A DNA stretch of 21,214 bases from a virus: positions 1 through 21,214 of the IMG/VR virus record IMGVR_UViG_3300003322_000244; one strand, written 5' to 3'. The translations under genes and the position numbers were made by a program. Positions 7,523 through 14,670 of this stretch are shown piece after piece. The notes under the pieces were generated by a model, which had not been told where the DNA came from, did not search any database, and saw nothing but the letters and a program-made list of their open reading frames with translations. The stretch's first letter is position 1; every line of letters begins with the position of its first letter.

Positions 7523-8986
7523 TTAGAATTTGGGACTACTGCCGTGCTTGGGCATCGGACCCCTAGGTCCGGGGCCAATACGGAATTCTGGATCACCCGG
7601 CAGTATCAGGCCGCGACCTTGCTCGCCAAAGTAGTGACCAGTCTTCGGCTCGGCGAACTTCGTTTCCTTCGACACTCGTCCCATCGGAAACAGGATCGCG
7701 GCCAAGTAGCCCATCGCATCGCCGGGGTGGCTGTGAAGGTCCTTCGCCGCTTCGGCACTCGTGATGCCCGAGCGGTTGACATTGTAGTGCCAGCCACCGC
7801 GAAGCGCGTGCCAGACCTCTTTCGCGTTTGCACGATCGACCTGCACGACGCCGACGCCGCTAATCGTCCGCGTGAGCACGGCCTGCAGCGGGTTGATGCG
7901 CTCTTCCCAACGGACAGGGCCTGATCGCCACGTGCCTCCAATCAGGCTCTTGACTGATTTTACGGCCGAACGTCGGATACTGGTCTGCTCGCCGCTGGTC
8001 CCGGCCGGGTCGCCAATGTGGCGGATGACTGGCCGTCCGGCGAAGCGGTCCCGCAGCACCGGGATGACTTGGTCCACGATCAGCTCCTCGACGCCGATAC
8101 CGTCACCGACAAACGAGTGTAGGATGTTCCAATAGCCGAGCGGGGTCCGCTGCGTGATGATGGCCGTGGGGTTGTGACCGAAGTCCCAGCCGATGATGAT
8201 CTCGCGATTGCGAACGGGCGACAGACCGAGCGACAAATGGATGCGGTCGCTCCATTGCGGCGTGACCGGAGCGCCATCCTGCTGGAAACCGAACTCACCG
8301 TCCACGAACCGTCGAATGAGGTCGGGCCGATGAGCATTCGCCTTGCGAATGCGTTCATAGTAGCCTTCCGGCAGGTTCTGCATGTTCTCGGGCTTCGACG
8401 GTTGCCACAGGCGGAAATTGTTCTCCTCCGCTCCCTCACCGACGAACTTCTTATACGTCCAGTGGTTGTCGTCCGGGTTGTTCGTGGCCAGCTTCATCGG
8501 CCGCCACTTCATGCCCGGTTGCCGCAGACGCTGAATGCCCAGATCGAACACCATCTCGTTGATGCCTGCAGACCCTGCGGCCGGAGCCGGCTCGTCCATG
8601 GCGATGCCGCCGAGCACCCATGACAGCAACTTCGACGCGTCACCGGGATCGTCCATACCGACAAAGGTCACGGTCCCCTTGGCGATGCGCTCGTACCACG
8701 TGAACTCTTTCTTCGTGGCGTTGTAATCGCCGAAGACACCGGGTGGGAACCACTCGAAGAACGTTTTCTGTGATGTCTTCTGGATGTTCTCGAACGTGTC
8801 ACGGATGAAGGCCCACTCGGCACCGGGATTGTGCTTCGTGTGATACAGGATCGACCAGCACAGCGCTGTGGACTTGCCCTCGCCGACGCGAGACGAGAAA
8901 AGGTCCGCAGCCGCTTGGCTCTCGATAAAACCCTTCTGCACGGGGTTAGGGTTGAATTGGACTAGTCGCTTTTCGATTGTTGGCAC
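7523..8986 (-). CDS. terL: Terminase large subunit (packaging ATPase-nuclease)
   Basis: This 487-residue protein begins at GTG 8986, with AGGAG 6 nt upstream. It powers DNA translocation into the prohead and cuts the concatemer. The Walker A-like motif RVGEGKST is at 33-40 and Walker B GGIAMDEP at 126-133 (Asp131, catalytic Glu132). The coupling motif KLATNNP lies near 165-171. The nuclease domain follows: GWDFGHNP with Asp268, and HIGDPAG with Asp326, consistent with an RNase H-like fold. The length is near the usual 450-600. It is preceded by the Gln-rich gene and is in the same operon as the small subunit. Confidence 0.92.
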   Translation of the reverse strand: MPTIEKRLVQFNPNPVQKGFIESQAAADLFSSRVGEGKSTALCWSILYHTKHNPGAEWAFIRDTFENIQKTSQKTFFEWFPPGVFGDYNATKKEFTWYERIAKGTVTFVGMDDPGDASKLLSWVLGGIAMDEPAPAAGSAGINEMVFDLGIQRLRQPGMKWRPMKLATNNPDDNHWTYKKFVGEGAEENNFRLWQPSKPENMQNLPEGYYERIRKANAHRPDLIRRFVDGEFGFQQDGAPVTPQWSDRIHLSLGLSPVRNREIIIGWDFGHNPTAIITQRTPLGYWNILHSFVGDGIGVEELIVDQVIPVLRDRFAGRPVIRHIGDPAGTSGEQTSIRRSAVKSVKSLIGGTWRSGPVRWEERINPLQAVLTRTISGVGVVQVDRANAKEVWHALRGGWHYNVNRSGITSAEAAKDLHSHPGDAMGYLAAILFPMGRVSKETKFAEPKTGHYFGEQGRGLILPGDPEFRIGPGPRGPMPKHGSSPKF

Positions 8987-8995
8987 TGCGGTCTC

Positions 8996-9415
8996 CTACA
9001 TGCCGGTCATGTTCTCGTCGCCCCAGCGGGAGCGACCCGGCCGCTTCAGCGGCTTGTTGGCGTTCTGCTGCGCTTGTTTCTGCGCCTCAAGCGCCTGCTT
9101 CAGCGCATTGAGCATCGACTGGTTGAACATGTTTTCGATGCCGCTTTGCTGGCTCTGGGTGAATGCGTTGCCGCCCTGTGGCGTGTAGCCGAGCTGCTGC
9201 GCAAAGCTCTGCGCTGCCTGCTGGGCCTGCTGCTGTTGCGCTACGTCCATCGGCCCTTGTGGCACCGTGAACGGCATCTGCTGCCCATTACGTGGGTCCT
9301 GTGCCGCTAGGTACTGCTGCATCGGTATGACACCGTTGTCAGCGAACGGCTGGCCCAACACGCGGCCTATGAGGACGTTCGTGCTCTGCCTCTGGCCGGG
9401 AAACAGGTCGCTCAT
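8996..9415 (-). CDS. Gln-rich hypothetical protein, 139 aa
   Basis: The start ATG 9415 overlaps the stop of the 24-aa ORF by 4 nt (ATGA), and an AAGGAG site lies 9 nt upstream. Residues 58-80 and 105-122 are Gln/Ala-rich (VAQQQQAQQAAQSFAQQLGY; LEAQKQAQQNANK), suggesting helices or coiled coil. The C-terminus is basic. Its position between a virion hydrolase and terminase would suit an internal head or ejection-complex component. No family is recognised. Confidence 0.65.
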   Translation of the reverse strand: MSDLFPGQRQSTNVLIGRVLGQPFADNGVIPMQQYLAAQDPRNGQQMPFTVPQGPMDVAQQQQAQQAAQSFAQQLGYTPQGGNAFTQSQQSGIENMFNQSMLNALKQALEAQKQAQQNANKPLKRPGRSRWGDENMTGM

Positions 9416-9486
9416 CGTGTGATCTCCTTCGGTGGCGGCTTGTGTGGGCCCTTACGCCTTGTCGGAACGTACGTAATCGTGTTCAT
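9412..9486 (-). CDS. 24-aa coupled micro-ORF
   Basis: It starts at ATG 9486, sharing 4 nt with the stop of the lysozyme-like gene. It ends at TGA 9414-9412, sharing 4 nt with the start of the 139-aa gene. The product, MNTITYVPTRRKGPHKPPPK plus EITR, is basic and Pro-rich. It has its own ribosome binding site (GAGGT, 7 nt spacing), and the one for the next gene (AAGGAG) lies in its last codons. ATGA junctions at both ends strongly suggest it is translated. It may act mainly to couple translation. Function unknown. Confidence 0.6.
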   Translation of the reverse strand: MNTITYVPTRRKGPHKPPPKEITR

Positions 9487-10403
9487 GCCTGATACCTCGT
9501 CTTGTTCTTCAGGGCCTGAAGCCGCTCTGCGGCTTTCGGGTCCGCCTGCATGACCCGTTGGATGAGTTGCTTGGCGATCGACGGAGCCGCTGCGGCTGCC
9601 TTGCTGACTGCAGGACCGACCTGCGGCAGCTGGGCCTCGGGCAGCGGGATGTCCCTGCTTGTGTCTACGTAAACACCCTCAGGAGACTGCTGAGAGGGAT
9701 CTGAAACGGTCGCTACCTGACTAGGGTCAGGTTGAGAAACCGCGCCAGCGGGCTGCTGTGTGGCGCTGGAGGCCACATCGCTCGGCGAGCCACCCTGCAT
9801 CACCCGATCGACCGGACTGGCAGACGACTTTCCGAGCCCGGCGACGAAGCGCTGGCCATATGAGCTGACGCTGGTGCCGAGCTTGTCCTTGCGATCGCCC
9901 TTGCCGACGCTGCCGGGGCCACCGAACCACGCCTGTGCTGCGCCTTCGAGGCCGTACTGCTGCACGTAGCCACCGAACTTCGCGTTGAAGACGGCATCTT
10001 GGGCCTGCGGCGACCGCAGGAACTGCTGCGGCGTCATTGCCGTGCCTAGGACTTCCTTCGTCCATGGGCCGACGTTGTTGGACATGACTTGGTATTTGCC
10101 GAGTGCCGTGTTGCCATTTGTCGTGGGGCCGACTAGATCGTAGCGACCTCCGCTCTCGATCTTGGCGATGCTGTCCTGCCAAGCCTTCTGTTCGGCCGAA
10201 GACGTGGCGGCCGTTTGGTCCGCCATCGTCGTGTTGTTCGCGGCCTTGCGCTCGGGGGTAAAGATATCCACGGCGGATTGCGGGGCGGCCGACGCTGCAA
10301 CTGCGGGCAGGATGCGCTGGACAGCCGACGCGAGCGGGTTATTCGTCGCCGTCGCTGTCGGGCTCTGCGCCGCTGCCGCCATCTGTGTCAATTGCCCGCT
10401 CAT
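9483..10403 (-). CDS. Virion protein with lysozyme/lytic transglycosylase-like domain
   Basis: This 306-residue protein starts at ATG 10403, inside the 3' end of the small terminase gene. Residues 1-70 are Ala/Thr/Gln-rich linker. Residues 75-185 resemble the lysozyme-like SLT fold: IAKIESGGRYD with candidate catalytic Glu83, then TALGKYQVMSNNVGPW (99-114) and a C-terminal TSVSSYGQRFVAGL. The C-terminal third is low-complexity with helical KQLIQRVMQADPKAAERLQAL. There is no signal peptide or holin next to it. It is therefore more likely a virion-borne enzyme for local peptidoglycan opening during DNA entry than the lysis endolysin. Domain assignment is from motif recognition. Confidence 0.65.
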   Translation of the reverse strand: MSGQLTQMAAAAQSPTATATNNPLASAVQRILPAVAASAAPQSAVDIFTPERKAANNTTMADQTAATSSAEQKAWQDSIAKIESGGRYDLVGPTTNGNTALGKYQVMSNNVGPWTKEVLGTAMTPQQFLRSPQAQDAVFNAKFGGYVQQYGLEGAAQAWFGGPGSVGKGDRKDKLGTSVSSYGQRFVAGLGKSSASPVDRVMQGGSPSDVASSATQQPAGAVSQPDPSQVATVSDPSQQSPEGVYVDTSRDIPLPEAQLPQVGPAVSKAAAAAPSIAKQLIQRVMQADPKAAERLQALKNKTRYQA

Positions 10404-11166
10404 TCTCGCTCGCCTTCTTGGCCGCCTTGGTGATCGCCATTTTCGTTTTTGCTAGGGACTTGTGGCCCTTGCCCCTGCGGACGAGTGGTCCGTCCTTTCG
10501 ACCCTTTGGCCGTCCGAGGGGCGGGTTGTACAGCTGCTGTCGCTCGTGCTCCGCGAGGCCGAACGGGAGCCCCGTCGCTTCGGCCTCATCATACGCGGTT
10601 TCGTCGTTTAAACGAAGGGGGGTGTCGTCGTCGCTGGTGTCGGGCACAGGCCTTCCCTCCCGATGGTCGGGGGCCGAGGCTTCAGCCGAGGCGGCTGACA
10701 CGTCGATCGTGTAGACGGAAGTCGAGGCATCCACAACGGGGCCTTGGCCCTCCTGCCCGAGGTTGAGGGTCGTGACGATCTGGATTGGGACCTGCGACGT
10801 CTGCGTCGTCTTCTGGCCGTAGCGGTCCGGGTCGCGGCGAGCGGCCGACCAGCGCAGTTGCTGCATCGCGACGTTGTAGGCTTGGACCTTCGTCCCGGTG
10901 AAGTCGTTGGGGCCGGTGAGTTTGCGGGCGAGGTCGAGCGCTTCGTCCTCGAACGACTGGGCGGCGAGTTCACGAGCCCGCTCATAGGCGTCGAAGAACT
11001 TCGGGTAGACGGTTAGCCAGCGATAGATGGTGGAGCGGGACGGCATGCCCTCCGTCGCCACAATTTCCGTGACGGTCTTGCCGCTTGCGATCGCCTCACA
11101 GATGGCGAGGGCGACGGCCGGATCGTAGCCCTTGTCTTTGAGCTTGCTTTCGATCGGATTGTCCAT
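10339..11166 (-). CDS. terS: Terminase small subunit-like DNA-binding protein
   Basis: This 275-residue protein starts at ATG 11166 behind GGAGGG. It recognises packaging DNA and recruits the large subunit. Residues 18-57 form a helix-turn-helix of the Sf6-like terminase small subunit kind (ICEAIASGKTVTEIVATEG then MPSRSTIYRWL). They are followed by a helical oligomerisation region (60-115, with FEDEALDLARKL). The C-terminal half is disordered: acidic, Pro-rich, then Lys-rich GRPKGRKDGPLVRRGKGHK and a very acidic end. This is longer than the usual 140-200 residues because of that tail. A GTTTAAAC site lies inside the coding sequence (10606). It overlaps the next gene by 65 nt. Confidence 0.8.
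   Translation of the reverse strand: MDNPIESKLKDKGYDPAVALAICEAIASGKTVTEIVATEGMPSRSTIYRWLTVYPKFFDAYERARELAAQSFEDEALDLARKLTGPNDFTGTKVQAYNVAMQQLRWSAARRDPDRYGQKTTQTSQVPIQIVTTLNLGQEGQGPVVDASTSVYTIDVSAASAEASAPDHREGRPVPDTSDDDTPLRLNDETAYDEAEATGLPFGLAEHERQQLYNPPLGRPKGRKDGPLVRRGKGHKSLAKTKMAITKAAKKASENERAIDTDGGSGAEPDSDGDE
10606..10613. repeat. GTTTAAAC palindromic site inside terS
   Basis: An exact copy within the 12-bp palindrome TCGTTTAAACGA (10604-10615). It is intragenic and encodes Arg-Leu-Asn-Asp in the disordered C-terminal part of the small terminase, where sequence constraint on the protein should be low. Confidence 0.85.
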
Positions 11167-11184
11167 GTTGCTGTCCCTCCGTCG

Positions 11185-12144
11185 TCAGGCGAGCAAGCGC
11201 CAGTAGTAAACACCGGCCGATTTGTTGTAGTAGCTCTCTGCGATGCCAGCCTTGGCACGCGATAGCGTCGCCGGGGCGATGCCTTCGTCCTTTGCAGCCT
11301 GCTCGACCTCCGTCGCAGGGGCCGGGGCATCGGCGAGGAGGGCACGGAGGAACGCAATGGCCTGCTCGCGGCGGCCGGAGCGGCTCGACGTGGGCAAGTC
11401 GTCGTCAGCGAACTTGTCACCCCAGACGAAACCGTCCTTCGTGATCTCGAAAGAGCGCGTAGGGCCCAGTTCTCCGTAGTTCGTCTTGACGTGCTTCATG
11501 ATTTTGGTCCCGTCGTTCGTCCGGGTGACGAGAATACCGCTGCGGGCGGCATTGACCCAGTCGGCAGAGCCCGTCATGCGGTCCTGTTCGGACCCTTCGT
11601 CGGATTTTTTCACGTGGCCGACGATAATCACGGCCGCACTGGCGGCTTCGGCCGCGTCTTTCAACCGCTCCATCATCGCACGGACCTCGTTGGACTTGTT
11701 CATGTCCATTTTTCCACCTGCGTAGAAGACAATCGGGTCGATAAACACGATCGTGGCGGCGAAATCGCGCATAATTTCCGTTACGTCGGCTGCGCCTTCT
11801 TTGTCGAGCGTGAATTTCTTGTCCGGGACCGCGATATGGCGTCGATCAGCGCCCTGTTTGATGAGACGGGGGACCAGAACGTGCTGATAATCGTCCTCCG
11901 CGCTGAGCATAAGGACATTTTGGGGCCGACCGAAAGGGAGGCTGTCCGGAAAGGCCGTGCCGGTTGATAGGCGCGAGGCCAGATCGACGGTGAGGAACGA
12001 CTTGCCTTGGCCGCCGCGACCGAAAATGGCGGTCACGGTGCCGAGGGGGATGTAGGGCTCCCAGAGCCACTTCATCGGCAAGGGCTCGATCGTGTCGAGA
12101 GTGATAAACTTCGGCTTGGCGCGCTGCTTGACGACGGTGCCCAA
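11185..12144 (-). CDS. RepA/RecA-like AAA ATPase, probable replicative helicase
   Basis: I place the start at TTG 12144, because AAGGAGA lies 7 nt upstream. The in-frame ATG at 12177 has no ribosome binding site. The result is 319 residues. Walker A GRGGQGKS is at 42-49, SAEDD at 81-85, Walker B TIVFIDP at 131-137 and an IIVGHVKKS motif at 173-181. This order is that of hexameric RepA-like helicases of the RecA/KaiC superfamily. The C-terminal 70 residues look like a winged helix (REQAIAFLRALL; ATLSRAKAGI). It may act in replication or DNA partition. A TGATAA cluster and a GTTTAAAC site lie just upstream, so it could bind or be controlled by them. The gene heads the packaging operon. Confidence 0.75.
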   Translation of the reverse strand: MGTVVKQRAKPKFITLDTIEPLPMKWLWEPYIPLGTVTAIFGRGGQGKSFLTVDLASRLSTGTAFPDSLPFGRPQNVLMLSAEDDYQHVLVPRLIKQGADRRHIAVPDKKFTLDKEGAADVTEIMRDFAATIVFIDPIVFYAGGKMDMNKSNEVRAMMERLKDAAEAASAAVIIVGHVKKSDEGSEQDRMTGSADWVNAARSGILVTRTNDGTKIMKHVKTNYGELGPTRSFEITKDGFVWGDKFADDDLPTSSRSGRREQAIAFLRALLADAPAPATEVEQAAKDEGIAPATLSRAKAGIAESYYNKSAGVYYWRLLA

Positions 12145-12219
12145 GTGGTTGTCTCCTTGATTTTTGTTATTTTTCATAGCGATGGCCGGGGCGCGGGGAT
12201 GCGCCGTAGGGGAAATCTC

Positions 12220-12227
12220 GTTTAAAC
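12220..12227. repeat. GTTTAAAC palindromic site, upstream of ATPase gene
   Basis: An exact copy with flanks TC and TA. It lies 75 nt upstream of the TTG start of the ATPase gene and 46 bp from the first TGATAA motif of the adjoining cluster. Confidence 0.85.
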
Positions 12228-12272
12228 TACCGCCCGTGGACGCCGGGCGCAAGCCCCCTCCGGGAAAGCAGG

Positions 12273-12448
12273 TGATAATCTTGATAATTTGATAATCTCC
12301 CCTGCGACATCCTGCCGCAGATTATCAAGGGGGTATATTGTATTTATTACTCTTTTATCAAAAATACCTAATCGTATCAGGGGGTTAGGCGATGGTTTAT
12401 CAAATTATCAAATTCCATCGCCAAGTCGTGATAAAGGGATGATGATAA
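12273..12448. repeat. TGATAA iteron-like cluster 1 (nine copies)
   Basis: TGATAA occurs on the plus strand at 12273, 12282, 12290, 12429 and 12443. Its complement TTATCA occurs at 12322, 12355, 12397 and 12405. The wider consensus is YTGATAAWC. Three direct copies at 8-9 bp steps start the array, an AT-rich stretch (12332-12370) lies in the middle, then come two inverted copies 8 bp apart and two direct copies 14 bp apart. No gene overlaps it. It could be a replication origin with iterons, a partition site, or an operator for a minus-strand promoter: TTGATA (12360-12355), 18 nt, TATACC. Confidence 0.75.
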
Positions 12449-12506
12449 ACCGGAACAAAGTGTGAACGTGCTATCACGACCTCCGGCAACCGTTACGCGA
12501 TGAGAC

Positions 12507-12553
12507 GTCGAGGCCCCGCAGGGGCCGACGCCCGCTGGCGCGGGCGAGCCCGC
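12507..12553. ncRNA. Two tandem GC-rich hairpins with an alternative pairing
   Basis: GGCCCC (12512-12517) pairs with GGGGCC (12521-12526) around GCA. GCCCGC (12530-12535) pairs with GCGGGC (12540-12545), which can also pair with GCCCGC (12548-12553), so the second and third arms compete. An imperfect direct repeat flanks them: GTGAACGT at 12462 and 12562, GTTACGCG at 12492 and 12579. It might be an attenuator-like RNA or an origin structure. Whether it is transcribed is unknown. Confidence 0.35.
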
Positions 12554-12820
12554 CACAAATAGTGAACGTCCTCAGGCGGTTACGCGGATACACGGCGGTC
12601 GGAGGGCCTGCAACCCACACGTGTGCTTCCGTGAAACTTGCCTCGGGATGGCTGTGGGTCCCCATGACCGGACGCGACCGATCGACACCCGCTGGGGGAA
12701 ACCCCCGACCTCTGGCCTCGACCCCGTGCCGGACGCCGATCAGATAACATGCATTATGGAACTGGAGTTGAAGTGTCAGGTTAACATACGACGCTAAGCC
12801 ATTGATATCGTTGCAGCTGC

Positions 12821-12828
12821 GTTTAAAC
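12821..12828. repeat. GTTTAAAC palindromic site in the gene-free region
   Basis: An exact copy with flanks GC and GA, in the middle of the non-coding block. It is more than 350 bp from the nearest supported gene, so its retention is not explained by coding or by a ribosome binding site. Confidence 0.85.
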
Positions 12829-13135
12829 GATGAGCCCAACAGTCCGCCTAGACGGATAGGAATTTATTCCCATGCATACTACGGGATGGACGCAAATGGG
12901 CAAATTTTTGCACTCAGTGTAAGATTATCAACGAAAGAATATTGCGCGTGCTTGTACTTATCTTGCGTCACGGCGCAAGAAAATGTCCGAGGCGCTGGCG
13001 GCCCCGTGTCCCGTCGCTGTGCCGATTGTCCTTCCGTAGCCGCGTCCGTCGTCGCCTAGCGCTTGCGCGCTATGGCCTACGCTTCGCTGCGGCCCCGCTA
13101 CCGGTGCATCGTGTGTCGGTCGGGGATCGCGTGGC

Positions 13136-13164
13136 AAAAAAAAATCCCCGGCTGGGACCGGGGA
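13136..13164 (-). terminator. Strong intrinsic terminator
   Basis: On the minus strand, TCCCCGG (13164-13158) pairs with CCGGGGA (13151-13145) across a 6-nt loop. Nine T residues follow directly (13144-13136). It lies 23 nt after the stop of the 62-aa gene and insulates the gene-free region from the accessory operon. Confidence 0.9.
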
Positions 13165-13187
13165 CTTCACTCGCTATCGCTCGTGGC

Positions 13188-13376
13188 TCAGCGCATGACA
13201 GCGCCTTGGCTCGTGGCGTACACCGGTCGAGCGCTGTAGCGGTAAGCGCCATATTCGTTGTCCTTCTTATCGACCAGCGACCGTGCGGCCTTCAGCGTCT
13301 TACGCGTAGCGATGATAAGGCCAGTCTGCTTGTCGATGATGTTGACGTAGAGCGGTGCTTCGAAGTCGTTGGTCAT
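13188..13376 (-). CDS. Hypothetical protein, 62 aa
   Basis: ATG 13376 has GGGAG 8 nt upstream, and a strong terminator follows the stop. The sequence starts MTNDFEAPLYVNIIDKQTGL, then a helix with KTLKAARSLVDKKDNEYG and a Tyr-rich end. It looks like a small soluble alpha/beta protein in which a strand pair is followed by a helix. It is separated from the SprT gene by a hairpin, so it may be expressed as a short unit. Family not recognised. Confidence 0.7.
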   Translation of the reverse strand: MTNDFEAPLYVNIIDKQTGLIIATRKTLKAARSLVDKKDNEYGAYRYSARPVYATSQGAVMR

Positions 13377-13410
13377 ATCCGTGTCTCCCGTGGCGTGATT
13401 GCCATGAATA

Positions 13411-13436
13411 CAGAATGGCCCTTGCGGGCCAGACTG
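13411..13436 (-). terminator. Weak terminator-like hairpin after the SprT gene
   Basis: TGGCCC (13416-13421) pairs with GGGCCA (13426-13431) around TTGC. An outer CAG/CTG pair extends it. On the minus strand it is followed by ATTCTGTATT, which is only moderately U-rich. Confidence 0.45.
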
Positions 13437-13471
13437 TCAATCGAAAAATGCGTTCCGGCATCGAAAATCGC

Positions 13472-13479
13472 GTTTAAAT
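13472..13479. repeat. Degenerate GTTTAAAC site (one mismatch)
   Basis: GTTTAAAT differs from the repeat at one end base. The flanks GC and GC keep the outer symmetry. It overlaps the TAA stop of the SprT-like gene, so the mismatch allows the last Ile codon (ATT) before TAA. Confidence 0.5.
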
Positions 13480-14133
13480 GCGGCGGATGAAGTGTGAGTT
13501 GCAATCGTTGCAAGTACAGTTGAAGACATCCCGAGCAACACGAACCTTCAACGGCGGCTCGCACTCGCACTCGAACAGGCGCAGACGGCTGCCGCTGCCA
13601 ACGCCACGGCTCTTGCCGCCTCGCACGCCGATCGCAGCGGTGCAAGGCTTTGGCCCTGCCTGACGCTTGCCAATGCGGAAGTTCTCGCCAAATAGCGCCT
13701 GAGGCGTCCCATCGGTCGGCTTCGGCATGGTGGCGATCAGCGAACGGATATCCTTATCGAACATGGCGAACTTGTACTCGGTCCCGGCGGCTCGTACACG
13801 GCGTAGGCCAAGCTTCTCGCAAGCTTCCTTCCACAGCGGGCCATGACCTGCGTCCCAGCCTGCCAGCACATGGCCCAGCTCATGGATCGTCGTCCCTGCC
13901 AGCTGCACGAGGCTCTCCTGATGCAGCGCGTTGATCGCGACGAACGGGGCCTTGGTGTCGGCCTTGCCCCAGCGATTGTAATATGTCACGCCGCGAGTGC
14001 CGTCCGGTCCTGCCCCGTAGGCCAGCTTGATATTGGCGCAGATCTCACGCTCGTCGCTCCGCAGGCGGCTGCACGCAATCGCCGCGACCTGCTGTACGAA
14101 CTCCTCATGTGTAAACGTCGTCACCTGTTTCAC
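13474..14133 (-). CDS. SprT-like zinc metallopeptidase
   Basis: This 219-residue protein starts at GTG 14133, with AAAGGA upstream. The zinc site is HELGH at 84-88 with Glu85 as catalytic base and a third ligand probably His97 (AGWDAGHGPLW). This is the SprT/Spartan-like arrangement: HExxH, then H about nine residues later, in a small helical domain. The C-terminal region has paired cysteines (FECECEP; FNCTCNDC), fitting a zinc ribbon. In cells such proteins act on DNA-protein crosslinks. In phages the target is unknown, and a role in removing host protein from DNA is inferred. It lies at the head of the short unit before a terminator, opposite the divergent plus-strand gene. Confidence 0.8.
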   Translation of the reverse strand: MKQVTTFTHEEFVQQVAAIACSRLRSDEREICANIKLAYGAGPDGTRGVTYYNRWGKADTKAPFVAINALHQESLVQLAGTTIHELGHVLAGWDAGHGPLWKEACEKLGLRRVRAAGTEYKFAMFDKDIRSLIATMPKPTDGTPQALFGENFRIGKRQAGPKPCTAAIGVRGGKSRGVGSGSRLRLFECECEPPLKVRVARDVFNCTCNDCNSHFIRRI

Positions 14134-14201
14134 GGTATTGTCCTTTCCCGTTGTAGTCTATCCGGTGCCTTGCCTCCGCTACGCGTCGGCCGAACAAGTA
14201 C

Positions 14202-14230
14202 AGTGTATGTTTAAACGCGAGACATGGCAA
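14202..14230 (-). promoter_or_regulatory. Candidate minus-strand promoter with GTTTAAAC in the spacer
   Basis: On the minus strand, TTGCCA (14230-14225), a 17-nt spacer and TACACT (14207-14202) form a plausible sigma-70 promoter for the SprT gene. The palindrome GTTTAAAC (14209-14216) lies in the spacer next to the -10 element, where a bound protein would block or modulate polymerase. The -10 match is only four of six. Confidence 0.45.
14209..14216. repeat. GTTTAAAC palindromic site in the divergent intergenic region
   Basis: An exact copy with flanks AT and GC. It lies between the SprT gene and the plus-strand gene, within the candidate minus-strand promoter and 28 nt from the -35 of the plus-strand promoter. 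Confidence 0.85.
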
Positions 14231-14243
14231 GGAAAATTTTTTG

Positions 14244-14272
14244 TTGACAAGGTGCTAAGTACGCCTTAGTAT
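14244..14272 (+). promoter_or_regulatory. Consensus sigma-70 promoter with an inverted repeat
   Basis: A perfect TTGACA (14244-14249), a 17-nt spacer and TAGTAT (14267-14272) give near-ideal geometry for the host housekeeping polymerase. It drives the only plus-strand gene. CTAAG (14255-14259) and CTTAG (14265-14269) form an inverted repeat between and overlapping the -10, a possible operator. An A/T-rich tract (14232-14243) upstream resembles an UP element. Confidence 0.8.
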
Positions 14273-14302
14273 CCGCCCGTTCGCTGGCCGAGGGGCTGGC
14301 GG

Positions 14303-14341
14303 ATGTCAAAAACCTACGGGCATGGCTACAGGGCGCTCTAG
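14303..14341 (+). CDS. Possible 12-residue leader peptide
   Basis: ATG 14303 opens MSKTYGHGYRAL, ending at TAG. GAGGGG lies 7 nt upstream, a usable ribosome binding site. The ORF sits in the 100-nt leader between the promoter and the gene at 14375. A short inverted repeat (GGCTA 14324-14328, TAGCC 14339-14343) overlaps its end, so translation could affect leader folding. This is suggestive only; short ORFs occur by chance. Confidence 0.35.
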   Translation: MSKTYGHGYRAL

Positions 14342-14374
14342 CCGCAATCCATCAACCACGAGGAGTATGACCGA

Positions 14375-14668
14375 ATGCCAATGAGAGTGACAACACCGAA
14401 TACCTTCCAAGACGTTTTCAATCACGATCGTTTCCTCCGCGTCGGCGATCGCATCGCGGCCAAGGGCCCTAACGGCGTTAGCCTCAACGGCCGTGTCGTC
14501 TGCGGCTGGTCCCGCAAGCTGCGCTCATTCACCTCCCAGCGTGGCCACGTTATCGCCGACGATGAAATCATTGCGGTATCGCTGGGCCCCGACGAACGGG
14601 TCCGCATTCACGGAAAAGATTGGTACACGGAGTTTGTGGATACGGCGCTGTTAGGTCGTCCACACTAG
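14375..14668 (+). CDS. Hypothetical protein, 97 aa, the only plus-strand gene
   Basis: ATG 14375 follows GAGGAG at 9-nt spacing, behind a consensus sigma-70 promoter and about 100 nt of leader, and a terminator closes the unit. The protein is basic with short strands (FLRVGDRIAAKGPNGVSLNGRV; RKLRSFTSQRGH; DDEIIAVSLGPDERVRIHG), suggesting a small beta-barrel. An early, host-polymerase-transcribed gene with its own unit could be a regulator or host-takeover protein, but no DNA-binding motif is evident. Family not recognised. Confidence 0.75.
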   Translation: MPMRVTTPNTFQDVFNHDRFLRVGDRIAAKGPNGVSLNGRVVCGWSRKLRSFTSQRGHVIADDEIIAVSLGPDERVRIHGKDWYTEFVDTALLGRPH

Positions 14669-14670
14669 CG

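Larger units (their letters stand above)
12449..13135. other. Gene-free structured region
   Basis: No convincing gene is seen in 687 bp. It holds a tandem hairpin cassette (12462-12586), a GTTTAAAC site (12821), and a lone TTATCA (12925). Small inverted repeats include GGAATTTATTCC (12859-12870), CTTGCG/CGCAAG (12962-12979) and TAGCGC/GCGCTA (13057-13072). Candidate ORFs have no ribosome binding site and an implausible composition. Together with the neighbouring motif cluster this looks like a control or replication region. Confidence 0.55.

Noticed and set aside
12177-12252. Longer starts for the ATPase gene (ATG 12177 or the codon at 12252)
   Set aside because: Neither has a ribosome binding site, and the 12252 start would place a GTTTAAAC site in the coding region. 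TTG 12144 has AAGGAGA at 7 nt.
12273-12448. CRISPR array
   Set aside because: The repeat unit is only 6-9 bp, it occurs in both orientations, and spacing is irregular.
12474-12839. 121-codon minus-strand ORF in the gene-free region
   Set aside because: No ribosome binding site, Arg/Ser/His-rich composition, and it runs across hairpins and a GTTTAAAC site. It is more likely chance.
12802-13059. 85-codon plus-strand ORF in the gene-free region
   Set aside because: No promoter or ribosome binding site and mixed composition. It covers AT-rich and inverted-repeat DNA.
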